Assembly (NCBI RefSeq): GCF_010015585.1
Contig: NW_022985074.1
Coordinates: forward strand, 124,001-188,000
Length of the DNA: 64,000 nucleotides
DNA from: Eremomyces bilateralis CBS 781.70
Taxonomy: Eukaryota > Ascomycota > Dothideomycetes > Eremomycetales > Eremomycetaceae
Direction of reading: 5' to 3'
Position numbers and translations under genes: made by a program. Every line of letters starts with the position of its first letter. Positions within the stretch are counted from its first letter, which is position 1. Below, piece after piece: positions 21,501 through 32,664 of this stretch. The notes below the pieces were generated by a model. The model ran no database searches. It was given only the letters and a program-made list of their open reading frames with translations, and was not told where the DNA came from.

Positions 21501-21639
21501 AAGTATGATTGCGGCTCGGTGGACGTCGAGCAGGGTTCGGATCGATGGAAGGGAACAATACCAGAGACGGTCGACGTTGCTGCGGGTATTGTTGCGTTTG
21601 CTGCTGCTGCTGGGCAGACTGCTGTTGGACGGTCGCCAT
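18568..21639 (-). CDS. Large Pro/Ser-rich protein with C-terminal membrane anchor, unknown function
   Basis: A single exon of 1023 residues. It opens with a Gln-rich stretch (residues 4-21). Up to about residue 480 the protein is disordered and rich in Pro, Ser and Arg. This part contains GPSPTGRR/GPSPAGRR copies (179-194) and an RPSxD-type repeat at 249-288 (RPSLD, RPSLD, RPSME, RPSFD, RPSMD), likely kinase targets. From about 480 on there is a more ordered region (GGLWDVSNGMVTPPSTRPYC; LYWSKTGPKTGEYELRHPRLGFFKVVVKGD; STLVRLDLATGMLSLNVDGM). Near 985-1015 lies an aromatic membrane helix (VVLGVLVFAAKVVWWFFKIG) with a basic end, suggesting a tail-anchored protein. It appears to be a conserved filamentous-fungal family; I know no assigned function. 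Confidence 0.85.
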   Translation of the reverse strand: MATVQQQSAQQQQQTQQYPQQRRPSLVLFPSIDPNPARRPPSRNHTSRPAVTIPKTKQGASPHTPTPRHDFHDMITPSTGTRATPIDFQEIPIKIDPQPVPIAAPAPVHIPYADQPQHPSNSVPYHRSGSAASGPIINRGGNSDPHPPRASSLPRQRSKSSATPPPSLRTTSPGPRMRGPSPTGRRGPSPAGRRGRTVSPPRRSNSDSPDFAQQLSAPVERMDVGFPDVNDSAISLGTVEGKGKGVEGRPSLDRSRPGSRPSLDSARPSMERRRPSFDRAEQRPSMDQYVPVHRRRAVSPQVPTQHYGGYTGSYTAPVSASSATNRVDIKGKAPDRNDSAGPGASNANSAVGPMSANVFTTPSSSKPMSAVSPATTAVPTQQNSPERGAEEYTKTPVSAEAPPIRSMFPQYNHTLPTAMQHFRAPPVQQPYAFPMEQGNRLAYPAQLYVERPRSSAMPYVTPVHEVGGLWDVSNGMVTPPSTRPYCFKLHRSAAALHPTSARTRTKEGPGLSFGPNAHLPFYSIAQSSFPAADDPLGSEDQEHELIVFRHHPTRPDILPIAHLSLVPPPPPDASTTKSGSFAINTPYTPYASLFSPASAIDPQGTTQPTGISAHISTIFPILASLQALEMAAASPMAKQLAIDDPCAQSPQAQALAQQVVAQAADQESADLYWSKTGPKTGEYELRHPRLGFFKVVVKGDISRTAFGPSESTLAPMGAQEISISILKPEGAPNPTSAVSPAANPSSLNAAVTPDVPSSQFPAPPEPAHTGGPQPPNHAHSRSIPTLKLDTSSPTLSRPAPPPPMPGPPPLPARENPQDGPDGSTLVRLDLATGMLSLNVDGMKKLHNAYAFDLLSSTAFIVAAAEARRGKDRGLEFMAPPIKPWETDPWSQEDPTSRKRRFKTKKPATNGIAEENHHDRGGPGLEPSRTWPTSRQDLKTYDWKGEVFEMMDGIGGDLGVDIKKDRKGRSKIVKREEGEKEFSWPVRVVLGVLVFAAKVVWWFFKIGWKIVRGVGKVVMKRLDK

Positions 21640-22869
21640 CTTTTCCAGAGTCTCTTTCTCGCTATCGGGACAGACCTCTGAAGCTATTTCGCAGCGATTG
21701 CTAAAAATAACACCAGCACCAGATGAAAAGAACGTCGCTCACAGAGCAAAAGTAGAGACGAGATACACAACGAAACTCTCAAGGACTCAACTACATCAAG
21801 GACACAGTCCCTTCAGCAACGCGATCCGAATAGAAAAGAAAATGCAGAGACACAGACTCCGCTCGAAGTTCACCGATCAAGAAAGCAGAACAACAGAAAA
21901 GCTACGGAAACCTCCCACCGAGCAGCGGATATGCGCCAGGATATATCCGTCCATCAAACATCTCCTCCCTTCCCCATCCAATCGCCCTCGCTGCTATACC
22001 GCATGAATAGCGTCTACAATGTTCATTCTTAGCCTCCCACCTTGCACTACCAGCCAGATGCATCCATCCTCTACGCGGTTCTGCACCTCCTCCCAGGATC
22101 TAACCCGCATGCGTCGCCCTCCGCGCCGCGGCCGGGGTGCCACCGGGTGAGGAAAGCGCTGGCATCGCTATTTCTGTGCGATGTGACGCTCGGCGAGGAA
22201 GGGATCGAGGCAGCGAGAGGTAGGGTGCGGGAGGGGAGAGGATGTGGTTGGGTGGAGGTGAGGATATAAGCGCTGTGATGGACATGGGGGAGATACTGTG
22301 GGACTGTGCGGTGGAGTGGGTGATTGGTGGGGAAGGGACCAGGGGAGGAGAAAGGATGCGGGCTGGGAAGCCACAGCGCGAAGAGGGCTTGAGGGGTATG
22401 GTTTTGGTTTGGGTTTTTGTTTGGGAGACGATGATCGGGGTTGTTTATTATTATTGAGCGCTGGGATGAGTATATGTGAGGGAATGGGTCATGTGAGTAA
22501 GACCATATTAAAGGAGGAAACAAAGGGATACCAAGTGCGAGGCAGTGAAAACTCCAGATAGCTTTACAAATCTCTGTACAGGAAAGATCCAAGTGCTCGG
22601 ATGATATATATACGGCCTCCACGAGGCTCTCAGATTCATATACAAATTTGCAGTAAGAAATGGCAGAAGGAAAGGAGCCATCGCAGCTTCAACGCCGCCC
22701 ACCGGAGTTCCCCTATCCATATCCGAATCATGCATGCTACCTATCCATCATATCGACATAAATCATCCGAACCTTTTCGTCCCGAACGCCATGAACCATG
22801 CGAAGAAATCGTGAACGCCGCCAGGTGAGCCGCGCTTTTATATCGCCGTCATAAATCGTGAGGATCGCA
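21640..22869. other. Intergenic region between two minus-strand genes
   Basis: This 1.2 kb holds the promoter and leader of the Pro/Ser-rich gene and the 3' flank of the RING gene. Open frames exist on both strands (minus 22071-22622, 183 codons; several on plus), but their peptides are Pro/His/Ser-rich products of a G/A-rich strand and show no domain, so I do not call them genes. Confidence 0.5.
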
Positions 22870-24710
22870 TCATCGCGGCGCATCTCGCTCGGGGGCAGCG
22901 GTGGAGGCAGAAGCACCTCCGTCGCCCATCTCTTCCTCTCTCCTCGATCTCCTCTGCAACACGTCCGCCACCCTCGCCGTCAATCCCCGGCTCCTCCTCC
23001 TATTCTCCTCCCCCTCCTCCGCTCCATCACTCCTCCTTTCCTCCGACACCAGCTCCACGCCTCCCGCCCCACCAACCGCCTCACCACGTCCCACCGCCGC
23101 GCCGTTCTCGCCACTCGCACCACCGCTCGCCTGCTCCTGCGCCCGGCTCTGCTGTCGCACGAGCTGCAGCGCAGCGATGCGCTCTTCGCGGGAAGCTGTG
23201 AGCATGTGGTGCCGGTTAAGGAGGTCACGGATGGCGGAGAAGCGGCGGGAGGAGCGAGGGTTGGCGGATACGGGCGGGGGGGCGAGGGTGTCAGATGGCT
23301 GGGTGGGGGTGGATGGATCGGAAGGGTCGGGTTGCAGTTGGGATTCGGCCGTAGAATCGGGGGCGCGGAGGTCGACGCGGCTGGAAGAAGGGAAGTTAGC
23401 AAGGTTCGAAGGGGGAGGGGTTAAGACTTACCAGAGTGGACAGGTTCCGCTGACATTGAGGAGCCATGGGTCGATGCATTGAGGGTGGTATTTGTGGTCG
23501 CAGGGTAAGACGCGCACTTCTTCGCCTTTCTCGAACTCCTCAGTGCAGATACTACAGCCAATTCCCTCGTCCTTGGGCTCCTGGCTTGTTCTCGAGGGTC
23601 CCTCCTCCACGATAGAATCAGGTTTGGGTCCCGCTTCTAACTCCCGCTCTTTGTCTATGCCGTCCGTCTCACTTCGCTCATTCGTGCCCCCTGTGGAGAC
23701 AGTGATAGCGCCCGTCGGCTTCGGAGCTCCGCCGTCCGCAGTAGAGGTCTCACTCGAACGGCTCGCTGCGTTCCCCAACTCCGTGTCTCGCTCTTTCGGC
23801 GGCTCCGTCTCGCCCCACTTCACAATCGGAAGCGTCTCCAACATCGCCCTCGCAATCCCCTTCGCCCGACTCTGCCGCGGCCGACCCGGCACGTTCCGCG
23901 GTCCATACCGCTCCGGATGCCGGTGCGCCCGGACCGCCCCTGTCACGATGATGATCAGAAATAGCGCGGTGATCACCCCCGTGATGCTGTACAGGATGAT
24001 CATGGCCACGGCGGTGGATTGAGGCGAGCCGCCGCCCGACGAGGGGGACACGGATCCAAATGACGGTGGCTGCTGTGTCCCGTTGTAGATTGATTGGGCG
24101 ATCGAGGTTCTCGCGATGAGGGCGGGTTGGCTTGTTTCGGGGTACATGTCGATGCTGCCGCCGACCATGTCTGCAACTGATGGGTTGCTCATGCTGTATA
24201 CCGTCACCTGGGAGAAGCTTTGGCGGCTCCGGTTGTCGAAAGCGCAATAATCGAGAGTCTTCGTGTAGAGGACTGCGGCGCGGATTCTGCGTTCGAAACA
24301 GCTGTTCAGGACGGCCGCGACAGTGATAGTGGGGGGGTAGTCGGATGGGTCGCAGCTGATGAAAGCGATATTTCGATTATCGAGTGACGCTATATTCGAC
24401 GTGTTCGCCCGGACCAGTTGGCCCGTGATACCATCGGCCTATAAAATACCATCAGTGATCCTGTCCACATAAGTTTTCAAAGTCCACTGGCATAACTTAC
24501 CGTGAGGGCGGTTGCGCCAGTGCCCTGAAGCGGTATGAGATCCACGGGAGGGAACAGGTAATTGGTATTACCCCTTCTCCCAGTGAACAACAGGAGCGAA
24601 ACCCGGTCTGTCAGCTCGTCAGGCGGCGTGGAGTTTGACGGTATGATATTCTGCGCGGTGGTCATGCTGTTGAGGAGCCATAAGCTCATGAAAAGCAAAC
24701 GTCCGAGCAT
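22870..24710 (-). CDS. PA-TM-RING ubiquitin ligase
   Basis: Three exons (24710-24501, 24438-23432, 23380-22870) encode 575 residues. Order: signal peptide ([20 protein letters not shown]), a luminal protease-associated-type domain (about 25-190), one membrane helix (about 217-240), a cytosolic linker, a RING-H2 finger, and a Ser/Arg-rich tail. The RING reads [20 protein letters not shown], then [12 protein letters not shown], then CPLC; its last cysteine is created by the second splice (TG joined to C), which confirms that intron (23381-23431). The architecture matches RNF13/GRAIL-type ligases of endosomes or vacuole membranes, which ubiquitinate membrane proteins for sorting; substrates here are unknown. 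Confidence 0.92.
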
Positions 24711-25201
24711 CTTGGGTTCTTGGTGCTAAACCAGACGATCGAGAAGGTAGCGAGAGGCAGCGTGGGTTTTGAAGAACCTTCTTCGCACACTACCATATGG
24801 TACGCCGCAGAATTGTGACAAGACGACGCATCCGTGGTAGTGGGGCGGCGAGGACCTTAAGACGAGTCCTAAGAAAGAGATATATAACCCTTCAAATAGA
24901 CGTAAATGACCACTCAAAAAGATTTGTCAGGTCTCAGGTAAGACGACCGGTCGTCCGCAGCGCAAGTGGTTCGAAATCGACGAGGCGATGCAAATATGCG
25001 GCGGCTCTATCGCGAGGTCCAGCGGGTGGTTGCGGGGATATCGGCGACACTAGGCACGGAAGCGGAGGTGCTTAGAGTAGATGTGGTCATCGTCGAGCAG
25101 ATCCGGCCTGATGGGTGTGAATACCTGGAGAGTTATGGACAAGCTCAGGACTCAAATTGATCTGACGGACTTGGATGTGACAGATCACAGATGAGTAACA
25201 A
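24711..25201. other. Intergenic, 5' flank of the RING gene
   Basis: Nothing gene-like. Short open frames on the plus strand at 24797-25160 are without recognisable content. A GGTTCGAAATC sequence near 24967 looks like a tRNA T-loop, but no matching acceptor stem or anticodon arm is present. Confidence 0.5.
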
Positions 25202-25533
25202 CTAATAAGGAGCTGAGATGCTGAGCAAAAAGCTGAGCTGGAAGATGAGTCGAATGAAGGGTCTGGATTCATCATTCATGACCTGGACTGTCGGAGCAAT
25301 TGTGGAGCGATCCATAGGAGCCCACGCAATCGATAAGACTCAGCAGACTCACGGATGGCTTTTGATACATCGCCAAGTGTTAAGACTCGAGAGAAATCAT
25401 GGGACATCGATGGCGTCAACGGGTATTCCGTAGAGTGTGCCGACATTTCGATCCATCGCTCGACGATGGATTGGGGCCAAGAGATGTTGAAGAAGGGCGA
25501 GACATCCCACATCTTCCCCGCCATCGCTTCGGT
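25202..25533 (-). CDS. Putative small gene or 3' part of a gene, unknown function
   Basis: Two segments (25533-25353 and 25287-25202) can be joined by a GTGAGT...CAG intron of 65 nt and stay in frame for about 88 codons. The peptide reads like a folded protein (KMWDVSPFFNISWPQSIVER; PSMSHDFSRVLTLGDVSKAI; VMNDESRPFIRLIFQLSFLL). An ATG at 25524 could start an 85-residue protein. A branch-and-acceptor-like CTAATTGATAG lies just before 25533, so a further upstream exon is possible, but I could not find one. I do not recognise the family; this could equally be the tail of a decayed gene. Confidence 0.35.
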
Positions 25534-26588
25534 CTATCAATTAGATGCGGCAGCTAATCACTAGATTCAAGTTCAAGACGTAGGGATCCAAAAAGCATTG
25601 GTGGCAGATGGAAGGTTTACGATATCAAGAAGCGTGGCGCTTAGCGATCAATGTCACTGTCGAATAATATCAAATCTCACTTCATCTTCACTTCTGATGT
25701 GTGACAACTTTTTGCACTGCCCCTTCCACCCCCGCGCACGTCCTTTCAATGATTTGAATTTTGAGACGATAATATTTCTCCTCTTCCTTGTACTGTTCAA
25801 GCAGGGTACGTACTCGTATATCAACCGTACTCGTACTATGTATAGTAGGAGAGAGTGGCTATCAAATCGTCGGTCGCTGAGCTTATTCAACCTGGCTGGT
25901 GGGATTGTCGATGTAACATTCATGATGGTGAGACAACCTAAGACCACATATAGTACCTATATCCTCGAGATCCTTTGATACGAAGGATTTAGCTGTGTCA
26001 CGAAAGGTACGTGTACTTTCAACGATGACGCTGGATGTATTACTTCGTCGATCGTCCGTCTCGTCGAGTCCTCTATGGTTTGTGGTCTTGTGATAGACTC
26101 CAATTGTTCTCTTCTCAACTGCTCAAATCTGGGTTCAAACTTCAAAGTCATACTGAAGTTTCATTCGTGTCTTCCTCGTTTCAGACATTGCTGCGCCTCG
26201 ATGGTGCGCGTTCTCCCGTAGAATCCAGTCACTTATTGCTCCCGAGAACTGATCTTTCGGGAAACTGATATTAACAACCCATGAACGATTCTAGAAGGAA
26301 AATTATGGCCACTCAAATATCCGTTTCGGCGATTTGAAATCCAATCAATTTTGGTTTTCGACTTTCTCAACTTAGGATAACTACTGATAGAACGACGAAA
26401 TTATGATAGGACATCCGTACCGCTGCTAATTGAGTCCCAGCTATTGTTCTTATCACCACACTCTATTGATCGTATCGTGACAATCATGGAGACTATCGAA
26501 AACCCATCGCGTTCCGCCAGCTCCGCTCCAATAATTTTTGATCACGCGTCCCGAATCGAAAACCACCGAAACACCAGAGTTCCCCAGC
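25534..26588. other. Intergenic, nothing recognised
   Basis: About 1 kb of roughly balanced composition between the short putative gene and the 3' end of the sugar kinase. Open frames are short, with no domain content and no convincing splice chain. Confidence 0.5.
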
Positions 26589-28513
26589 TCAGACAACCCA
26601 TCCCTCAACCGCCGTATCCACCTCCCTCCTCCACCGCTGCTGGCCCTCGCACATCTCCCAGAACACCTTATACTTTGCCTCCAACAGCTTCTTCTCCTGA
26701 TCGCTCTTGCCCGGATACACTGCCTTCCCACTCTTACTCATCCGGTCCATAATCGACCACAGATCCTCCCCCTCCCCGCCCTCGCTCTTTGCCCGCGCCT
26801 CGCTCGCCGCCTTCGCCCCCAGCATCGCTGCGCCGTGCACTACTGCCGCGTGCACGTACCTCGGAATCAGCACCGGCATGCCGCAGGCCGTCGCGATCAG
26901 CTTCATCAGCACCTCGTTCTGGCACTGCGAGCCGCTCATGAAGATGCTGCTGATGCTGTGCCCGGCCGAGTTCATCGCCTCGACAATCTGCCGCGTCTGC
27001 AGCGCGATGAACTCCATCGTCGCGTAGTAGTACAGCGCAAGCCCGTCGACCGACTTGTCCGAGGACAGGCCGACTACAGAGCCGCGCATGTTCGGGTCCG
27101 CGATGGGGGAGCGGTTGCCAAAGAGGTCGCCGTAGAAGAAGAAGTGGCGGCCGAGGTAAGTCATCGAGGGGACTTTCGCCGCCTCGACGAGGTCTTCCAG
27201 GCGCTGGTTGAGGTAGTCGTAAACGTTGAGATTATGTCCTTCCGCGAGTGCCTTCGCTTCTAGATGCGACGGGTGCGTCTCGATCTGGTGCTTCAGCAAC
27301 TCGCCCGTGGCACTCTGTCCGCCTTCCGCGAGCCATTTGCCTGGGATCAACACGTCACGGTAGGGTCCCCAGACGCCTTTCACAAAGACCGGGTCGGGAC
27401 TCAGTGCGAGATGGCAGGTGGAGGTGCCGGCGACGGCGGCCAGGCGGGTGTATGCTTGGTCCATGGAGTTGTTGGGCATGGAGGTGTCGAGTTCGTCTTC
27501 AGATAGGGACACTTTCGCGCCGACTGTGCCGACCCAGCCGGCGTAGGCGTCGATGACACCCGAACCAACGGCGATGCCGGGAATGAGGCCCATTTCTGCT
27601 GCCGCGCGCTCGGATAGGGGCCCAACGTATTCACCTGCTGTGAGATAGGTTCCGTTCTGATAGGAGTAAAGTTAGCGTGCTGCATCTAAGGTCAAGGTGG
27701 CAGTGAGGGTTACTACTCCATCCACTCCCCCCATCCGCTTAAAGTTGTCTTCACACAACTCCGGTAGTCCAATCTCAGTCAGGAAATCTTCCTGCCATCC
27801 TTTCACGCTCCCATCCACACCCACCGGCACAAACCCCTGCTTGCACACCGTGCTGCAGAACGACCTCGTCTCTCCCCCAGTCGCCATATGCGTCAGCGCG
27901 TCCGCCAAATCGTAGAACTTGCACCGATTGAACAGTTCCGACGGCATGTTGTTCTTCAACCACAGCACCTTTGGAATCTCCATTTCGATGCTCATTGTTC
28001 CTCCGACATATTTCAGCAGATTGTGTCCGGTGGCGTTGATCTTCTGCGTTTCTTCGACGGGGCGGTGGTCGAGCCAGAGCACCACGTTCCGGTCGTTTCC
28101 GTCGCGGTTAGAGAAGTCCGGGCCAGTTATGCAGACTGGCTCATTGGTCTCGGCGTCGAAGACGGCGAGAGAACAGGTCGCGTCGAAGCCGATGCCGCGG
28201 ATGCTGTTCGGGTCGATATTATGTTGCGACATGACTCGGTGGATGCAGATGCAGATGCAGCGCCAGATATCGGTGGTGGATTGTTCCTGATGTTCGATTC
28301 AACGATCAATAATTGTTTCTGTTGGATGGCTGATCGGACATGTCATACATAGTATTCTGTTTGCGGCGTCCAGAGACCGATGTTCTCGGATGCGAGTCCG
28401 ATGATATCACCTTGGTCGTTCATTACACAGGCACGGGCACTGCCGGTCCCGACATCGATGCCGATGAAGTTGTCCGCTTGGGGACGAATCTCGTTGCGGG
28501 CGTCTACGAACAT
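26589..28513 (-). CDS. FGGY-family carbohydrate kinase, D-ribulokinase-like (yeast YDR109C type)
   Basis: Three exons (28513-28349, 28286-27717, 27656-26589) give 600 residues. The FGGY kinase fold is present from the first strand NFIGIDVGTGSARACVMNDQ through RGIGFDATCSLAVFD, LWLDHRP, ICTGTS-like AVAGTSTCHLALS, VKGVWGPYRDVLIPGKW and FMSGSQCQNEVLMKLIA. It aligns along its whole length with yeast YDR109C and human FGGY, which phosphorylate D-ribulose, probably as metabolite repair; it lacks the large insert of the yeast protein. Exon 1 is needed for the phosphate-binding loop, and the splice joins TEYY to EQSTTDIW. A hexanucleotide triplication codes CICICI just after this join. The start (MFVDARNEIRPQ) is the nearest ATG; an upstream exon is not excluded. 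Confidence 0.92.
28242..28259 (-). repeat. Coding hexanucleotide repeat (three copies)
   Basis: Three exact copies of GATGCA on the plus strand (TGCATC on the coding strand) encode Cys-Ile three times in the sugar kinase, at the helix that yeast YDR109C fills with a non-repetitive sequence. The repeat keeps frame, and its length could vary between strains. Confidence 0.7.
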
Positions 28514-30816
28514 ACTGGTGACTTCCGAGTGATCCAGCTTGTCAAATCCGAAATATTAGAAACCACAGCAGGTTAGAAAGAGTTTCAGGGGGTATCGGAA
28601 GCTTCTGACGACGTAATTGAACGTTGCTGAAGAAAGTTTCGAAATAAAGAAATCTTCGCGTGTAAGCTCTTACGACGTATGTAGCTTCTCGTGACTCGGA
28701 GATTCAATTCCTCCATAAGCTCATGATCGCCACCTTCGTTGAGGTCGAGAGCCGTTCTTCAACTCAACGATCTGCGGATGCGGTGTCGTCACATTCAGGT
28801 CGGGTGGGGCTCCTTTTTGGCACTGGGTCCCACCGCTCCACCCCGCCCCACCTTGCTGGTCCGCTGCCGCATCTGGTAATCTATCCGGCGATGATTGTAT
28901 GCTAAACCTCCCCCTTCAACGCTATCATCACATCGGTTGTTCTAGACCGGTTAACTGGAGGCAGACTTAAGTTCAATGCCACGTATTCTAAGCCTAGGTA
29001 CCTGTCCCAGCCAGCCTAAGTGGTCTTCTCCGAGGAAAATTGTATCAATATCGTCTGAGATTGGTGCAGACACCCACGTCTCGATTCTGGTTAGCAATGA
29101 TTACAGATAAGGGATAAGGGATAAGGAGCAGGGATGAAACATAAGTGGAGAAATCAGAAGAAAATAAGTCTGAAGCGGAGAGTGGAGAATAGCGATATCG
29201 CGAAAACGGTCACTCTCAGTTTCTTATTCAACTGAGTGTTGGCACCACCCTTTGATTCTCTAGCTCTGTCCTCGACCTAGCCGTCTGCTGGCAACTACCA
29301 TTAGTTAGAACGAACAAAAGAAGTGAATTCCCGAATTATACCGAATCTTAGCGACCCGAAATCCCGCGCGAACGACACACCGCCTTTGAGATGCGGCCCT
29401 TGTTACGTCACCGTATATTCAAGGCCTCTCCATCAAACAATGTATAAAGCGTGCCCCATGCGGCTATATATACCTAGCGTAACAGCACAGTGGTGCAAGA
29501 ATTCACATTCCGTAGGGCATCACCAGGCAGATGAGTCGCTATTTGAGACGAATTCACACTATGATCCTCGCTATCAGATCAGATAGAAGCCAGAGACCTT
29601 ATTGCCCCCATGGATCCTGTTTGACGGTCGCTTAGGAAATAGGGATCTGATCTTCCACGACGTGCTGGGATATATACTCGCCGTTCGGACTCGTGTTGAG
29701 ACCGCAGTAAAGTTGGCAATCCCGCCCGGGAAGGGGTTCATGTTAGTCGCGACGCCAGAATCAAGTGGGTAGGCATTGAGCCTGTTGACATCACCGAAAT
29801 GGTCGGCAGTATGTTGGAGCATGACGACTCTTCTCTACTCCCAACCGCGGCCCCCTCAGCCATGAGACTTGATGTCTTTCATCTAGAGAATACGAAAGAG
29901 TTCAAGGTACATCCTAGCTGTGAATCATCCCAGAGAACCTCAGGATCCAAAGCCTTTGAAACACCTGCTTGGTAGAATTAGCGAGCGAGTATGCGCTTGG
30001 CCTTGCGACGGTGCGGGCCGCAACACCCTGCCTCGTCATCGATGACAATGTCGGAGATGCTACCGAATTGAGATGATGAGCGGAGTTGGGTTGTAGGGGG
30101 CTGCTGCTGATAAACGAGCGCCTTTCAAAGACCATTTTGAGAGACGCCACAGCAGTAGATGCACCTTCATAGCTGAATGAAGCATAAAGGTGAATCGAGG
30201 ATGGAAATCATGCGGTATAAGATAGTGAGTGTGCCCACGGTCGAAATGACGAGGGCTGATTGACAGGTGAGGTCCGAGACAAAGGAGATCACCAAGATTT
30301 CAGGGGATTTGTAGTTCTAATATAGACTATTGATGAGCATAGAACGGAATGCAAGTATTGAAAATAGTAAACTGTTAGAAGGATTGATGAACTGGGCAAT
30401 GTGCTTCACAGAGCATCTCGGCTGCTTGGTGCATATTATCAGGGAACCATGCGTCTGGTGGCAGAGGAGGCCTTGCATCTATCCATTGTGATCATCATCG
30501 ATACTTAGCCCTGAAGTGTGTCTTATGGTAAACCAAGTCGTAAGAAAAGCTGTGGTAGGTGGTTTAAGGGATTGGGAAATTCAATATTGAGAATGAAGAA
30601 CTGCAGATGAAGATGGAGATTATGGATAAGTGATGAGGGTTCATCCAATGATGTGGACGGGACAGACACCCCGGACAGTTCAAGGGCATCAAAAAGAATC
30701 TATCAAGGTCGGTATGCGATCTTAATTCCATTTCCGCATAATGCCAGATGCATTTTATTCTTATTCTCGACAAATTCTAATGGATGTCAGCTTCGTGGTT
30801 AGGAAGATTATTGCAG
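28514..30816. other. Long gene-free stretch, possibly holding a decayed gene
   Basis: No intact gene in 2.3 kb. Upstream of the sugar kinase there is a C-rich patch (28826-28850) with CCCACC-like boxes. On the minus strand, open pieces at 30150-29914 and 29822-29574 read like protein in parts (for example SISDIVIDDEAGCCGPHRRK in one frame and NMNPFPGGIANFTAVSTRVR in another), but no frame or splice chain connects them. They may be the remains of an ordinary host gene, family unknown. The rest shows nothing. Confidence 0.4.
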
Positions 30817-32496
30817 ATGACACACCGACATGTACGGACACGCCCGTTAGTGGTCGTCGTTGGCGCGACTGGAACGGGGAAGTCAAATGTCAGTGTCGAA
30901 ATCCTATGATATCATTGAGTCTGATTAAGTTGTTTGATCTTTATATGGATTCTATTCTGAAAATGCCCCAAGCTGGATAAGTCACATGGCTGACTTCTTG
31001 CAGCTCGCGGTTGAGATAGCCCGTCGGTTCAATGGTGAGATTATCAATGGCGATGCCATGCAGATGTATAAAGGTCTGCCGATCACGACGAATAAAGTTA
31101 CCGAAGAAGAGCAGAAAGGTATCCATCATCACCTCCTTGGATGTATTGGCCTGCAAGAAGCACCGTGGACGGTGGGAAAGTTTGTCAACAGCGCCCTGGC
31201 GATAGTAAGACCATGGTTCCCTGTCTGAATATGCCATTGTTTAACATGCGTCAGATTAAAGACATCCATACTCGAAATAAGGTTCCAGTCGTTGTAGGAG
31301 GAACGCACTACTACACGCAGTCGCTCATCTTCAAGGAGGCACTTAGCGACTCGGGTGATGGGAAAGGTGATGCCACCGTTTTTGAGGAGGCGTATCAACC
31401 AAGCAAAACGCATATCATTTCATCGCAATTCCCAATCCTTGATGCCCCTACTGCGGAGATATACGCGAAGTTGCAAGAAGTTGACCCGGTTATCGCCGCC
31501 AGATGGCATCCGAACGACAGGCGAAAGATCCAACGGTCCCTTGAAATCTATCTGAAGACGGGGAAAACGGCATCGGAGACATACAGCGACCAGATGAAAG
31601 TCCGTGAGGCGCTGTCTTCTCCTGCTCTAGAAACTCCGTCTGCTCGGGAAGAAGACGGCCAAGAGGCTTCTAATAATGAATCCTCGCTAACACGCTTCCC
31701 CACCCTCATCCTCTGGCCACATACCGACAGCTTGACGCTCTATACCCGCCTAGACTCCCGTGTCGACACCATGCTCTCTACAGGCCTCCTCTCCGAAGTC
31801 GCCGAAATGGATTCCTTCTTCTCGCAATCGCCTCAGCCGATCGACTTAACCCGCGGCGTATGGGTCGCGATTGGCTACAAAGAATTCTCTGCCTACTCCG
31901 CTGCTCTGCGTTCAGGGCCAACTGAAGGAAATGAGGAAGAGAATACTGCTAAAGACGTAGCGCAGATTCAAGCGCAATCAATCGAGAAGACGAAAGCAGC
32001 GACGAGACAATACGCAAAGCGACAGGTCCGTTGGATCCGGATCAAGTTGTTGAATGCCGTGAAATCTGCACAATCACTCAGTTCTGACCCGCTCGCTGTC
32101 CCGAAAATGTATCTCATTTCTTCAACCTCCGCACCCGATTTCGATAAGCAAGTTGTGGAGCCGGCATTAGACCTTACCTCGAAATTCCTTGCAGGCGAGG
32201 ACCTGCCCGATCCCGAGAGCTTGAGCGAGATGGCGAAGGAGCTGCTGGAGGCGAAACGGGGGGATTTTGGGCAGAGCAGGGAGCTGTGGGAGAAGAATGT
32301 TTGTGAGCTGTGTGGGGTCACGACACTGACGAAGCAGGAATGGGAGGTACATGTTAGGGGCAGGAAACATAGACAGGTTTTGAAGAGGAGGGCGAAGCGG
32401 GAGAGACCGTCACGTGGTGTTGAGGGTTCAAAAAAGTGCGGCGAAGAGAATGAGGAGGGATCGGGGGATGTCATTGACGGTTATACGTCCCCTTGA
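30817..32496 (+). CDS. MOD5: tRNA dimethylallyltransferase (isopentenyltransferase)
   Basis: Transfers a dimethylallyl group to N6 of adenosine-37 in certain tRNAs; eukaryotic forms act in cytosol, nucleus and mitochondria. Three exons (30817-30888, 31004-31204, 31255-32496) give 504 residues. Exon 1 supplies the P-loop [13 protein letters not shown], which continues as [20 protein letters not shown] after a 115-nt intron. Further family blocks are [44 protein letters not shown] and [11 protein letters not shown]. The C-terminus carries a matrin-type C2H2 zinc finger ([20 protein letters not shown] then RKH), usual in eukaryotic members. The start [10 protein letters not shown] is short and basic; a longer mitochondrial presequence is not visible. 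Its 3' end is convergent with the GH81 gene, only about 170 bp away. Confidence 0.94.
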
Positions 32497-32664
32497 TCGC
32501 GAATTTTGGGGGCAATAGCCTTCATTGAGACATGAATGAGTATACAAGCTGTCATATTGCAACAGTCCCGATACGACGGCCCAGCCGCGGCCGAGAGTAC
32601 CACTATTCCACACGTTGGGATCGTCTCATACACTACCAAAACAAACAAAAACAAGCGGACCTTC

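Noticed and set aside
22071-22622. Minus-strand open frame of 183 codons between two genes
   Set aside because: The peptide is Pro/His/Ser-rich, as expected for the complement of a G/A-rich strand. No conserved motif and no start context.
24960-24985. T-loop-like GGTTCGAAATC suggesting a tRNA gene
   Set aside because: No acceptor stem, D-arm or anticodon stem could be folded around it.
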